Source: an uncultured Lewinella sp. (GTDB taxonomy: Bacteria; Bacteroidota; Bacteroidia; Chitinophagales; Saprospiraceae). Taken from it: 64,000 bases of DNA. The DNA lies in the NCBI GenBank assembly GCA_913057785.1, contig CAJXPD010000006.1, positions 23,276 to 87,275 on the forward strand. Reading direction: 5' to 3'. The position numbers and the translations under genes were made by a program. The notes beneath the pieces are model-generated. The model was not told where the DNA came from, made no database searches, and saw only the letters and a program-made list of their open reading frames with translations. Positions 20,257 to 30,053 of this stretch are shown piece after piece. Each line of letters begins with the position of its first letter. The stretch's first letter is position 1.

Positions 20257-20661
20257 ATGAAACATGATCACGTAGCAATCCTTACCAGTGACTTTGAAAA
20301 GCTAACTTCATGGTACACTCAAAAACTTGGTTTGGAAATCACTAAGGAATGGACAGTGGAATTCATGCCCGGAATGCGTCTTGCATACTTAGGCAAAAAC
20401 GACTTTAAGATAGAAATCATTGGGAATATCCCTGCTTTAGGATCATCAGGTAAAAGTTTAAACCCGATGGAAAACCTTAATCCTGGGTACAATCATTTTG
20501 GAATTAAAGTTGAAAATATTGAATCCGTGTTGGAAAATTTAAAACAAAAAGGAGTTGAAGCAGCAGCTCCAGTAATGGATATACCGCAAGCAGGAATAAA
20601 AGCAGCAATCATTACAGATGTTGATGGCAATGTCATTGAGTTGATTGAGGAAAAGAAGTGA
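20257..20661 (+). CDS. VOC (glyoxalase/bleomycin resistance) family protein
   Basis: MKHDHVAILTSDFEKLTSWYTQKLGLEI ... GYNHFGIKVENIESVL ... DVDGNVIELIE. Confidence 0.92.
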   Translation: MKHDHVAILTSDFEKLTSWYTQKLGLEITKEWTVEFMPGMRLAYLGKNDFKIEIIGNIPALGSSGKSLNPMENLNPGYNHFGIKVENIESVLENLKQKGVEAAAPVMDIPQAGIKAAIITDVDGNVIELIEEKK

Positions 20662-20748
20662 AGTGTTTTGGCAAAAAACTGAAATCTAAACGCCATAATT
20701 TCACATTTACGATCTTCTGTTTATAGTATTCATCTAACTTTGTCTTAC

Positions 20749-21663
20749 ATGCCAAAGACGATACACATAAAGTCGATTAGTCAATTTAGACAATTAGCTG
20801 GCTTAACTAAACCAAAGCATCCCAAGGTTAGCATTGACTACGGACTAGGTTGGCAGAACATGTCCGATTTAATTGGGAAAAAAATTGCTTCTGACCTGTA
20901 CTTTATAGTCTTTAAAAGTGGTAACTGTGGGCATCTGATGTATGGCCGAAACTCATATGATTTCGAAGGCGGAACCTTGTTATTTTTTGCCCCTGGACAA
21001 ATCATGCAATATGATGGTAATCCAGAACAAGACTTTGATCATAAGGAAGAATGGAGATTAGCCTTTCACCCAGATTTGATTCGAGCATCTGAGCTATCCA
21101 ATCAGATTAATAGCTATTCATTTTTCAATTACGATACACATGAAGGGCTCCACGTCTCTGAAGATGAAAAACACACCATTGAAGAAATCTTATCGAAGAT
21201 TCTTAAAGAATATAATCAACACATTGATAAACATAGCCAACGAATCATAATTGCAAATATTCACTTGATCTTAGACTATTGCCTCAGATTCTATGATCGT
21301 CAATTTTACACTAGAACGAATTTAAACTCTGATATTCTTTCTAAGTTTGAAAGGTTGCTAAATACTTATTACGGAACAGACAAGGTGCAAGAATTTGGTA
21401 TTCCCACCGTAAACTTTTGTGCTTCAGAATTGAACCTTTCAACAAATTATTTTAGTGATCTACTTAGAAAAGAAACGGGAAAATCTGCTCAGGAACATAT
21501 CCACTCTTTTATCATAGACAAAGCAAAAAATAGACTCCTAAATTCTTCCAATAAAGTAAGTGAAATTGGTTACTCTTTGGGGTTTGAGTACCCCTCTAAT
21601 TTTAGCAATTTATTCAAAGCCAAAACAGGTCTTAGTCCCAAGGAATTCAGGAATTCCAGCTAA
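20749..21663 (+). CDS. AraC-family transcriptional regulator
   Basis: C-terminal AraC HTH (LNLSTNYFSDLLRKETGKSAQEHIHSFIIDKAKNRLLNSS...YSLGFEYPSNFSNLFKAKTGLSPKEFR); ATG at 20749 preferred to TTG at 20740. Confidence 0.93.
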   Translation: MPKTIHIKSISQFRQLAGLTKPKHPKVSIDYGLGWQNMSDLIGKKIASDLYFIVFKSGNCGHLMYGRNSYDFEGGTLLFFAPGQIMQYDGNPEQDFDHKEEWRLAFHPDLIRASELSNQINSYSFFNYDTHEGLHVSEDEKHTIEEILSKILKEYNQHIDKHSQRIIIANIHLILDYCLRFYDRQFYTRTNLNSDILSKFERLLNTYYGTDKVQEFGIPTVNFCASELNLSTNYFSDLLRKETGKSAQEHIHSFIIDKAKNRLLNSSNKVSEIGYSLGFEYPSNFSNLFKAKTGLSPKEFRNSS

Positions 21664-21772
21664 CTTTCTTATACTCCATAATAATTACCTATCAACTCTT
21701 TTATTTGCTTTGTACTGCCGACAGCCGTACGTTCCACACTGCTTTCCTAAAAGCTATGTAACGTACATGTAA

Positions 21773-22132
21773 CTATTTAAAGGCATACTTCTGGGAAACA
21801 TAAGAAATAAGAAAGAATATCATTGCTAGCAAGGCATTGAGATGATTACCTGTACTGATGGCAAAGTGAGCCACTAGTGATAAGGTAAGATTGAAAAAGA
21901 ATCCAGCATACGCCCACTCTTTTAACCAATTAATTTTCCTATACCAAATTGCAATTAAACCTAAAGACTTCGCAACGACGAGAGGGTATACGAGGTAAGA
22001 AGGGTAACCTAATTTTAGGAAACCAGCACTAAATTTTTCGTACTGGGTGAGGTAAAGAACAATAGAACCGATAATAATAAATGAGAACAAAGCTGTGGAA
22101 ATCCAATAGACCAATTTGATATTTTTCCCCAT
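21773..22132 (-). CDS. DoxX family membrane protein
   Basis: Four TM helices; ISTALFSFIIIGSIVLYLTQYEKFSAGFLKLGYPSYLVYPLVVAKSLGLIAIW. Confidence 0.85.
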   Translation of the reverse strand: MGKNIKLVYWISTALFSFIIIGSIVLYLTQYEKFSAGFLKLGYPSYLVYPLVVAKSLGLIAIWYRKINWLKEWAYAGFFFNLTLSLVAHFAISTGNHLNALLAMIFFLISYVSQKYAFK

Positions 22133-22258
22133 GATTAAGATTTTTTTCGAACAATAATTTTTGTAAAACTATACAAGGGGATATAAATTTGCTACTAAGT
22201 ATAGAAAATATAGTGGTTTCCTTTAGTAAACCACCTTTTGACATTAAATTCATCTCCC

Positions 22259-22615
22259 ATGAAGAAAATGGCGAATGCTTGTTCAAATCCAGATTGTGGA
22301 AAACAATTAATGGCTATTAGAGATGCCTTGGAAGTGTTGGGTGGCAAATGGAAAATTCCCATCATCTGCGTCTTGGCTTTTTATAAAAAGCAAGGATTCA
22401 AAGAATTGCAACGGGAAGTTGTAGGAATTACTTCCAAAATGTTGTCCAAAGAGCTAAAAGATTTAGAAGCCAATTTACTGGTTAAGAGAACGGTCTTAGA
22501 CACTCGTCCTATTACAGTAAAGTATGAGATTACACCTTATGGAATCTCTACTACTGCGCTTATCACAGAATTATACCAATGGGGAGTGGCTCATAGGAAA
22601 AAGGTGATGAGCTGA
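22259..22615 (+). CDS. HxlR-family winged-helix transcriptional regulator
   Basis: LEVLGGKWKIPIICVLAFYKKQGFKELQREVVGITSKMLSKELKDLEANLLVKR; divergent from DoxX gene. Confidence 0.94.
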   Translation: MKKMANACSNPDCGKQLMAIRDALEVLGGKWKIPIICVLAFYKKQGFKELQREVVGITSKMLSKELKDLEANLLVKRTVLDTRPITVKYEITPYGISTTALITELYQWGVAHRKKVMS

Positions 22616-22627
22616 TACCCCTTTACT

Positions 22628-23317
22628 TTAAGGTGTAGAACTTTGAATTGTCTCCGGATCCTCATTCCATAAGACAATAGTAGACACGATAAAGAAGAGA
22701 ACTAGTATTAGATTGAAATGCCCCCCCATAATGATGGTCCAAGTTTTGCCCGACAATACTTTGCTAATCACCAGTTCGAAAAAAACCAAGGTAGTCAGTG
22801 GGTAAGCCAATAGTATCCACCTTGGGTACAGGGTCTTACGTTTCCAAACTTGCCCCATGAAAAATAGAGAAACGACACCAAAAATAGGGTACACAAATGC
22901 ACGAAGTACATCATTGGCCTCCCGGGCAAGTGCAATGCTTTGCTCTAAGTCTAGTTGATGATCTGTAGCTAATTTTGCGGAAGTAGCGATCGCCACAAAA
23001 GCCCCATGAATAACGCCATAAGCTATGAAAATACTACCAAACCCTAGGACAATGCCCTTGCGTATCGCTGGCTTTGCAGGACTGAAAGCAAAGTTTAGAT
23101 GAGGTAATCCTAACACATAACACCAGCTGGACAATAAGGCAGTGACGGTACTGGCCTTGATTCGAAAATCGGAGGCTTGACCCATATTCTGGACTAGATC
23201 TGTACTTTCCCCATTGAAATAAAACAACATATCTCCTGTGAATAAAATCAGCCCACCTAGTAATCCGAAAATCCCAGAAGTTCTAATCCACCATTTGTTG
23301 TTTTCCATATTGAACAA
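22628..23317 (-). CDS. uncharacterised multi-pass membrane protein
   Basis: ORF with several hydrophobic helices; DUF4386-like topology not confirmed. Confidence 0.7.
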   Translation of the reverse strand: MFNMENNKWWIRTSGIFGLLGGLILFTGDMLFYFNGESTDLVQNMGQASDFRIKASTVTALLSSWCYVLGLPHLNFAFSPAKPAIRKGIVLGFGSIFIAYGVIHGAFVAIATSAKLATDHQLDLEQSIALAREANDVLRAFVYPIFGVVSLFFMGQVWKRKTLYPRWILLAYPLTTLVFFELVISKVLSGKTWTIIMGGHFNLILVLFFIVSTIVLWNEDPETIQSSTP

Positions 23318-23428
23318 TTTAGTGCTGAATTGGCCTACATCCTAAGCTAAGTTAGGAAAAAAGGCTATTTAGTTTCTGAATGGCAGAACCTTGCTTATAT
23401 TTCTAGGAATACTTCCTGAGGGTGAGTA

Positions 23429-24367
23429 TTGAGAACGAGATGTCAAGGTTCTAAAACAATCGGAGCAGGGTTTACATACAACATTGACAAATTATTCAGG
23501 CAAAACCAACAAGATATGTACCAAGAATTTCAACTGTCAAAACCAATACCAGGAAAGGTAGAATTTGTAGAGATGCCTGATGGCACGCGTATCCATACGA
23601 TTACCTCAGGAACTGGCAAAACCACCGTCCTACTGGCCCATGGTTACGGATTCAGTCACATTGAGTGGAATGTTATTGTAGAAGGTCTGAATCAATTAGA
23701 TTATCGAACAATAGTATTTGACCAGAGAGGGCATGGGAAATCAAGCATTGGTCAGGATGGGATTAGTTCAAGGTCAATGGCATCAGATTATAGAGGACTC
23801 ATTGAATACTTCAATTTAGAAGACTGCATACTGGTCGGACATTCCATGGGTGGATTCTTAGCGATGAAATTCTTGATTGATCATCCAGACATGCAGCAGA
23901 AGCACATTAAAAGTTGCGTGCTGATGGCCACTTTTGCGGGAGATGTGAACAAAAACAATTTTCAAAACCGTCTACAAATCCCATTGATTAAATCCGGAAT
24001 ATTGCTAAAGCTCATTAAATGGAAACCCATAGGAATAGGATTTGGGAAATCGCTGATAGGAGAAAATCCTGACCCTGAAATAGTACGCTCAATTCTTGAA
24101 ATTTTTCCACAGCAAGACCACTCAAAACTTGTCCCCATTTTAAAGGCCTTTGCAGATGAAAGTTATTACGATAGATTGAAAGGAATAAGCATTCCCTGTG
24201 CTGTGGTGATTGGGGATAAAGATGCCACCACACCCCCTTTTCATACCGACAATATCGTACAAGAAATACCGAACACTACCCGAATAGATATCCCAGGAAA
24301 GGGGCATTGTCTGAATTTCGAAGCACCGGATGAGATCATTAATGCCATTCAACTAATGGATAGGTAA
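23429..24367 (+). CDS. alpha/beta fold hydrolase
   Basis: LVGHSMGG nucleophile elbow; DQRGHGKS; C-terminal PGKGHCLNFEAP. Confidence 0.92.
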   Translation: MRTRCQGSKTIGAGFTYNIDKLFRQNQQDMYQEFQLSKPIPGKVEFVEMPDGTRIHTITSGTGKTTVLLAHGYGFSHIEWNVIVEGLNQLDYRTIVFDQRGHGKSSIGQDGISSRSMASDYRGLIEYFNLEDCILVGHSMGGFLAMKFLIDHPDMQQKHIKSCVLMATFAGDVNKNNFQNRLQIPLIKSGILLKLIKWKPIGIGFGKSLIGENPDPEIVRSILEIFPQQDHSKLVPILKAFADESYYDRLKGISIPCAVVIGDKDATTPPFHTDNIVQEIPNTTRIDIPGKGHCLNFEAPDEIINAIQLMDR

Positions 24368-24414
24368 CACAAGGTACAGCAAAGGCTGAAATCCATTGAA
24401 TACAATTTCAAGAA

Positions 24415-24900
24415 ATGATAACGAAACACTTAGTACTAGGTTTTGTATTTGGCGTATCTATGTCGATGATTTCATGGATAGTAGGGATGATCCTGAATAG
24501 TCTACTGATGAAGACTGAATACTATAAGAAACTGTCTAATCTAAATTTCGTCACAAGCAAAGTCTGGAACAAACGTCTCGGAATCAAATACTTCAAGTGG
24601 ATCGTCAAAAACACTTTTTTCAAGTTCTTCAATCAAGCCATTAAGGTACCCAGTAGGAAAACAGACTTGACCGAAATACGATATCAAATGACACTTTCTG
24701 AAATAAGTCATTTAATCGGATTTGCCTTTGTAACGCTTGTTGCCATCTATCAGAGTTTTAGAGTAAGCTTAGTATTCGGACTAATGATGATGATTGGCAA
24801 TTTTCTACTGAATCTATACCCTTCCCTATTGCAGCAAGAGAATAAAAGGAGAATTGATAAACTGATGGAAAGACAAAAGTCAGTAAACAACAATCCATAA
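24415..24900 (+). CDS. small membrane protein, possibly CrtO-like (glycosyl-4,4'-diaponeurosporenoate acyltransferase family)
   Basis: C-terminal GLMMMIGNFLLNLYPSLLQQENKRRI resembles the family motif NLYPxLLQxYNR; multi-pass. Confidence 0.5.
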   Translation: MITKHLVLGFVFGVSMSMISWIVGMILNSLLMKTEYYKKLSNLNFVTSKVWNKRLGIKYFKWIVKNTFFKFFNQAIKVPSRKTDLTEIRYQMTLSEISHLIGFAFVTLVAIYQSFRVSLVFGLMMMIGNFLLNLYPSLLQQENKRRIDKLMERQKSVNNNP

Positions 24901-24983
24901 GTACAAGTAGATAAATTCGCCAAAAATTGAAATTATATATCGTAAGAAAGGGATATCTTTAGCAAAAACAAACCCAGACAGTC

Positions 24984-25871
24984 GTGCTAAAATTTTTCCG
25001 AAGGATAAGACGAAAACTACTTGACAATGGAAATTTGAAGAACTATCTCGCTTATGCAGTTGGAGAGATAGTCCTGGTCGTCATTGGAATTTTGATTGCG
25101 CTACAATTTAACAATTGGAATCAAGCGAACAGTGACGAAACCAAACTCGTCTCCTTACTACACGAATTAGCGGTAGATCTTGCCTTAGAAGTAGATGAAA
25201 GTGAGTGGGTCTTGGATTCCTACTTTAAGAAGGACTCCTTGATTGCGCTTAACTTAGCCGGAAAGCTGAAGGAGGAAGACATCCAGGCAATTTGTCCGGA
25301 ATGTCCAAGATTATTACTTCTAAACTATCCTAGAATTCCCTTCAATACAATCGCTTACGACCAGGTCAAATCAATGATCGATCGCATTCCAAAAAAGTAT
25401 GAGTATTTAATCAGTCAAATCAAACAACTGTATGAGGTCGATATCAAGACAGTGCTTGATAAGCAAGCAAGCATTGAGCTTCGAACCGGCGACTTCAAAA
25501 AATCACTCATATCTAGTTATCCTTGGTTTAGACAAATTCCGCACAGGCAATTGAGCCCAGAAGCAGTGGACTTTTTCCTGAATGATCCCATCTACATGAA
25601 CCGCTTGGCGGATTACCAGAATAGCGCACAAAATTTTTGGAGCTATGTGAATCAGTTCAGAGGAAGAGCGATTCATATCCTGCAGTTAATTTCTCAAATT
25701 GAGGATACGAATATTGCACAGATACTGGATGGCAAAGCCTACTTTCTAGACATCGATCAAGCCAAAAGAATTACTGGAAGTACAGCATCCAAAAATCCAA
25801 CAATCTTGAATTTGAGATTGAAACAGATCAATCTCGGATGTATGCCAATGGTCTTCAGGAGGATCGTGTAG
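24984..25871 (+). CDS. DUF6090-type membrane-anchored protein (probably frameshifted near 25778)
   Basis: MLKFFRRIRRKLLDNGNLKNYLAYAVGEIVLVVIGILIALQFNNWNQ N-terminal signature; see frameshift finding. Confidence 0.75.
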   Translation: MLKFFRRIRRKLLDNGNLKNYLAYAVGEIVLVVIGILIALQFNNWNQANSDETKLVSLLHELAVDLALEVDESEWVLDSYFKKDSLIALNLAGKLKEEDIQAICPECPRLLLLNYPRIPFNTIAYDQVKSMIDRIPKKYEYLISQIKQLYEVDIKTVLDKQASIELRTGDFKKSLISSYPWFRQIPHRQLSPEAVDFFLNDPIYMNRLADYQNSAQNFWSYVNQFRGRAIHILQLISQIEDTNIAQILDGKAYFLDIDQAKRITGSTASKNPTILNLRLKQINLGCMPMVFRRIV

Positions 25872-25999
25872 AATTAGTTCCGCAATCTGATTCTGTGTTT
25901 TATTTTACGCCCAGGTTCATCAAATTTAAATTCAGTAAGGAGTCCTTGTTCTTAGTAGGTTCGGACGGTTCGACCTTTACATTTGAAAAAATAGAGTAA
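25777..25999 (+). pseudogene. out-of-frame C-terminal segment of the DUF6090-type gene (DUF3471-like tail)
   Basis: In the other frame reads ...SIQKSNNLEFEIETDQSRMYANGLQEDRVELVPQSDSVFYFTPRFIKFKFSKESLFLVGSDGSTFTFEKIE*. Confidence 0.6.
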
Positions 26000-26108
26000 A
26001 TGAAGCATGGAGCATAGAAAACTCATTCCCACTACTCTACCGCTTTGTAAAGTAGATGGGAAGTCTTAATCCTCTAATCTCTTGTAACAATTACCCATCA
26101 AGTTCGTC

Positions 26109-27863
26109 ATGAGGAAAACGGAACTCATGACTAGAAGCCATCTATTACTCCTTATTACTGTTTTACACTCCTTCCTACCTGCACTAGCTCAAAATGATTT
26201 AGGTCAAAGACTCATCCAAAAGACACAAAGTCTGATCGAAGAAAAAATGGAAACGGAAAAAATTGTAGGAGTGAGTGCAGCTATCATCCTGAATGATTCT
26301 ATTCTTTGGGAGAAGGGCTTTGGATATGCCGATATAGAGAAGCAGGTAGCCATGGATGAAAATACCGTTGTCCATATCGGCTCTATTACAAAACCAGTTA
26401 CAGCTCTATGTGCCATGCAACTTCAAGAGCGGGGCTTACTTGACATTAATGAACCCATTACTACCTACTTACCTCAATTCGATCCGCACAACCAATTCGG
26501 AGATAATAGCGAAATCACCGTGAAACATTTGATCATGCATGCTGCGGGTTTGCAGGGAGATATTTTCAAAAACAGTGACCTAGCATCAGGGAAGTATACC
26601 GATGTGGTGGATTTCATAAATAAAACACAGGTGTTGTATCCCCCCGGCCGTCTGGAGTATTATTCTAATGCAGGCTACAACATTCTAGGGCATATTATCA
26701 GACAAGTAAGTGGCGTAGATTATGCTCAGTATGTGCATGAGCATATTTTCAAGCCTTTAGGTATGACCCAATCGGGATTCTATATGGATTCTTTAGCGAA
26801 TAGTACGAAAATTTATGATAGAAATGGCCAGCAGGTCATAGACTACCCATTGCGAGATATCGCTTCCGGAGGCATTTACTGTAGTATCCATGATTTGGCC
26901 CTTTTAGCCCAGGGGATCATCAATTCCTATCACGGCCAGTCTCCTGCTCTTGTGGATAGCACCACGATGAGACAAATCTTTACGCTTCAAAATAAAGCGG
27001 TAGGTTATGTCATCGGAAGGAACAAACGGGGGTTGGGCTGGTATCTATTTGAAAACGAGGACGGACTGGCTGCTAATCATACCGGATCCGCGGGATATGC
27101 TTTTGCACATCTGATGGTTTTCCTCAAGGATAAAGCAGCCATCATGCTGCTAACCAATTCTCCCAATGGTAGAGCACTAGCTGAAAATGCGGGTTACAAC
27201 CTCCTTGAAGACTTTGGCCTAGCAATAGCTGATGTATTCCTGCCCCAACTGATAGATGAAAAAAAGGAGATCTACGATGAGCCTATTACCGTATCAAAAG
27301 AGATATTGAAAGCATACGTAGGAAACTATGGAGAGGCGATATCCTACTCAAGGGTTTTTCTAGAAAACGATACCTTACAAATCACTAGAGGCGCTGAATC
27401 ATTCAGTTTAATTCCGAAAAGTTCTACCTCTTTTGCTCCAGTAGATAGCAATGGAAATGAAATACAAGGCACATTTTACCATTTCAAGGATATAGGTCCT
27501 TTCCCTTGTTTGGTACTGAAGCGTGATCAGACAGAACGAGTATTGGGATATAAATTTGCCCCTGTTAATAGCAAGAAATGGCAAGAGAAAGTCGGAAGGT
27601 ATGAGCATTTTGGCTATCAATTGAAGGCCGGAGATATGAAATTTGAAAGCATCGAACTCAAAATCACTGAGGACGATGTACTGCTTGCGGTCATCTATGC
27701 CTCAGGGAATATTCAATATCCTATGCCGATTGATCTCATCTCGGAAAAATATGGGAAAACAGCAGGTTTACTAGCCGGCTATGGTTGGACTTTAACTTTT
27801 ACGGAAAACGATACATATTATCTTGTCGATTTCGCAGGCTTAACTTTTAGGAAAGAAAAATAG
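26109..27863 (+). CDS. serine hydrolase (beta-lactamase class C / penicillin-binding protein-like)
   Basis: VHIGSITKPVTALCAMQL (SxxK), YSNAGYNILG (YxN), HTGSAGYAF (HxG). Confidence 0.95.
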   Translation: MRKTELMTRSHLLLLITVLHSFLPALAQNDLGQRLIQKTQSLIEEKMETEKIVGVSAAIILNDSILWEKGFGYADIEKQVAMDENTVVHIGSITKPVTALCAMQLQERGLLDINEPITTYLPQFDPHNQFGDNSEITVKHLIMHAAGLQGDIFKNSDLASGKYTDVVDFINKTQVLYPPGRLEYYSNAGYNILGHIIRQVSGVDYAQYVHEHIFKPLGMTQSGFYMDSLANSTKIYDRNGQQVIDYPLRDIASGGIYCSIHDLALLAQGIINSYHGQSPALVDSTTMRQIFTLQNKAVGYVIGRNKRGLGWYLFENEDGLAANHTGSAGYAFAHLMVFLKDKAAIMLLTNSPNGRALAENAGYNLLEDFGLAIADVFLPQLIDEKKEIYDEPITVSKEILKAYVGNYGEAISYSRVFLENDTLQITRGAESFSLIPKSSTSFAPVDSNGNEIQGTFYHFKDIGPFPCLVLKRDQTERVLGYKFAPVNSKKWQEKVGRYEHFGYQLKAGDMKFESIELKITEDDVLLAVIYASGNIQYPMPIDLISEKYGKTAGLLAGYGWTLTFTENDTYYLVDFAGLTFRKEK

Positions 27864-27908
27864 ACAGGATTAATAGCATGCATAAGCTGTAGCTATATAA
27901 ATTGCAGT

Positions 27909-28967
27909 ATGAACAAAATCTTCGAATTCTTTCAGAACTCTGTCGAGGAGGCTGAGGAATGGCTCCACAAAATAACGCGCCAATTCAAGGGAGATGATCC
28001 CATCATAATCCTCCCCTATCGAGGATATGCCAATGAGAAGCAACTTTTCTTAAAAGGCAGAGTCTTAGAGGACGAAAGCTTTTGGGAACACAGGTCTAAA
28101 GGAGAACTGAGCAATTTAATGGCCAGTTTCAAGCGATTTGATACGGATGAAATACCTTTTGCCAAGGTCTCTATTCAAGTGGGAGAGCAGATTTTCGATG
28201 TACAAGCAGATCATGAAGGCTATTTCACCTTGGATACAAGCTGGGAACAACCCGCGACTCAGTCAAAAAACCATTGGCTAGAAGCTGATCTGCAATTGAC
28301 CGAACCTGCAAGTTCGAATGCCAGCACCCCTGTGATTAAGGCACGGGGAGAAATCTTTGTTCCTTCTCCTTCCGCTAGCTACGGCGTGATTACAGATGTG
28401 GACGACACCGTGCTACAAACGCATGTTACTTCACGCCTACGCTTCAAGATGTTGTATGCTACCTTCATGCAGAATGCAGCGCAACGCTTGCCCATGGAGG
28501 GTGTGGTGGAATTGTTTCAAGCTTTCGCAAAAGGAGAAAACGGCGCAAGGAGTAACCCAATCTTCTACGTCTCCAACAGTCCTTGGAACTTGTATGATCT
28601 CTTGGAAAAGTTCATGGCGTTCCAAGAATTACCCAAAGGCCCCATTTTCCTTAGGGATTATGGCATTCGCCCGGCCGGAGAGTTCTCGCAGCACAAACTG
28701 GCTACGATTAGTCGGATATTGGATACCTATCCGGACTTGCCCTTTATTATGCTGGGGGACACGGCGTCCAAAGATGCAGACTTCTACATCCAACTAGCAG
28801 AGCAATACCCGGGAAGGATTAAAGCCATTTATATCCGCTTGACCAAAAACAATAAAAATGCCCAAAGGGTCACCGAACTTATCGAGGCTAAATCCAGCAC
28901 CAATGCGGTGTTGGTTCGCACCTCTCAAGAAATTCGCACCCATGCGCAAAGTATTGGTTTACTGTAG
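27909..28967 (+). CDS. App1 family / DUF2183 phosphatase domain-containing protein
   Basis: YGVITDVDDTVLQTHVTS DxDxT motif; FYVSNSPWNLYDLLEKFM; FIMLGDTASKDADFY. Confidence 0.92.
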   Translation: MNKIFEFFQNSVEEAEEWLHKITRQFKGDDPIIILPYRGYANEKQLFLKGRVLEDESFWEHRSKGELSNLMASFKRFDTDEIPFAKVSIQVGEQIFDVQADHEGYFTLDTSWEQPATQSKNHWLEADLQLTEPASSNASTPVIKARGEIFVPSPSASYGVITDVDDTVLQTHVTSRLRFKMLYATFMQNAAQRLPMEGVVELFQAFAKGENGARSNPIFYVSNSPWNLYDLLEKFMAFQELPKGPIFLRDYGIRPAGEFSQHKLATISRILDTYPDLPFIMLGDTASKDADFYIQLAEQYPGRIKAIYIRLTKNNKNAQRVTELIEAKSSTNAVLVRTSQEIRTHAQSIGLL

Positions 28968-28994
28968 CTCTAATAATTCACTAATCATTCAAGC

Positions 28995-29993
28995 ATGAAA
29001 ACCACCTACTTCAACATTTGCTTATTGGGCATTGTCCTCTCGTCCTTTTACCATTGTACCCCAAGCCCATCTCCCAATGAGCCCCAAGCAAAGCAGGTTA
29101 GCCTCATAGAAACCCATCATCAGGTTACGGACTTGAAGATCGCAACGCTATCGACGATGCTAGCCAATCGCGGAATTGGTGAATGGGGATACGCTGCTCT
29201 AGTGGAAGCGGACGGGCGTCAACTGCTCTTTGATACGGGCCAGCGTCCGGAAACGGTATTGAAAAATGCGGAGGAATTAGGCTTTGATCTACACGAGGTA
29301 GAGGATGTTTTCCTTAGTCACAATCACGGTGATCATACCGGGGGATTACTGAGTCTGCGCGAAAAACTAAAGGTATTGAATCCTAAGGCCATGTCCAGAG
29401 TACACGTTGGCAAAGGGATATTTGCTCAAAGGATTAATGGTGGAAATCGGATGCAAGAGATGAAACAGCAATTGGAAGCGGATGGCGTTGAGATCATTAT
29501 TTATGAAAAACCTACGGAGCTGTTTCCAGGGGTTTGGATTACTGGCCCTGTGGAAAGGATTCATGATGAGAAGAATTACGGGCAAGGAGGTCGCATCTAT
29601 ACTGAAGACGGAGAAATTGTAGATAATATTCCTGAGGATCAATCCCTGGCCATTAATACCGATAAAGGCTTCGTAGTCCTCGCCGGCTGTGGTCATGCGG
29701 GGATCATCAACACCTTGGATTACGTCAAATCTACCATACAGGACAAGAACATTTTTGCCGTGGTAGGTGGCTTTCATTTGGTATCTGCCAGCGACGAACA
29801 TCTGGCATGGACAGCCAAGCACCTACAGGACTTTGACGTAGAAAAGATTGTCGGTGCCCATTGTACCGGACTGCATGCCCTCTACAGTCTTAAAGAATCA
29901 TTGGCCCTTAGTCGTGAAGATGCCGTAGTGGGTTCCGTTGGCGATTATTTTGACCTGAAAGATGGCATCCATGCAGGGATTATTGCACGATAG
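28995..29993 (+). CDS. MBL fold metallo-hydrolase, exported
   Basis: LSHNHGDHTGGL (HxHxDH); lipoprotein-like signal; VLAGCGHAGIINTLDYV. Confidence 0.94.
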   Translation: MKTTYFNICLLGIVLSSFYHCTPSPSPNEPQAKQVSLIETHHQVTDLKIATLSTMLANRGIGEWGYAALVEADGRQLLFDTGQRPETVLKNAEELGFDLHEVEDVFLSHNHGDHTGGLLSLREKLKVLNPKAMSRVHVGKGIFAQRINGGNRMQEMKQQLEADGVEIIIYEKPTELFPGVWITGPVERIHDEKNYGQGGRIYTEDGEIVDNIPEDQSLAINTDKGFVVLAGCGHAGIINTLDYVKSTIQDKNIFAVVGGFHLVSASDEHLAWTAKHLQDFDVEKIVGAHCTGLHALYSLKESLALSREDAVVGSVGDYFDLKDGIHAGIIAR

Positions 29994-30053
29994 GTATTGC
30001 AGGTTCAGGTTGAAGCCTTCCTCACCGGGCAATTCCTATCAAAAGCTATCAAT

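Noticed and set aside
29367-29822. Minus-strand ORF of 151 aa
   Set aside because: Lies antisense to the well-supported MBL hydrolase; composition is typical of a shadow ORF
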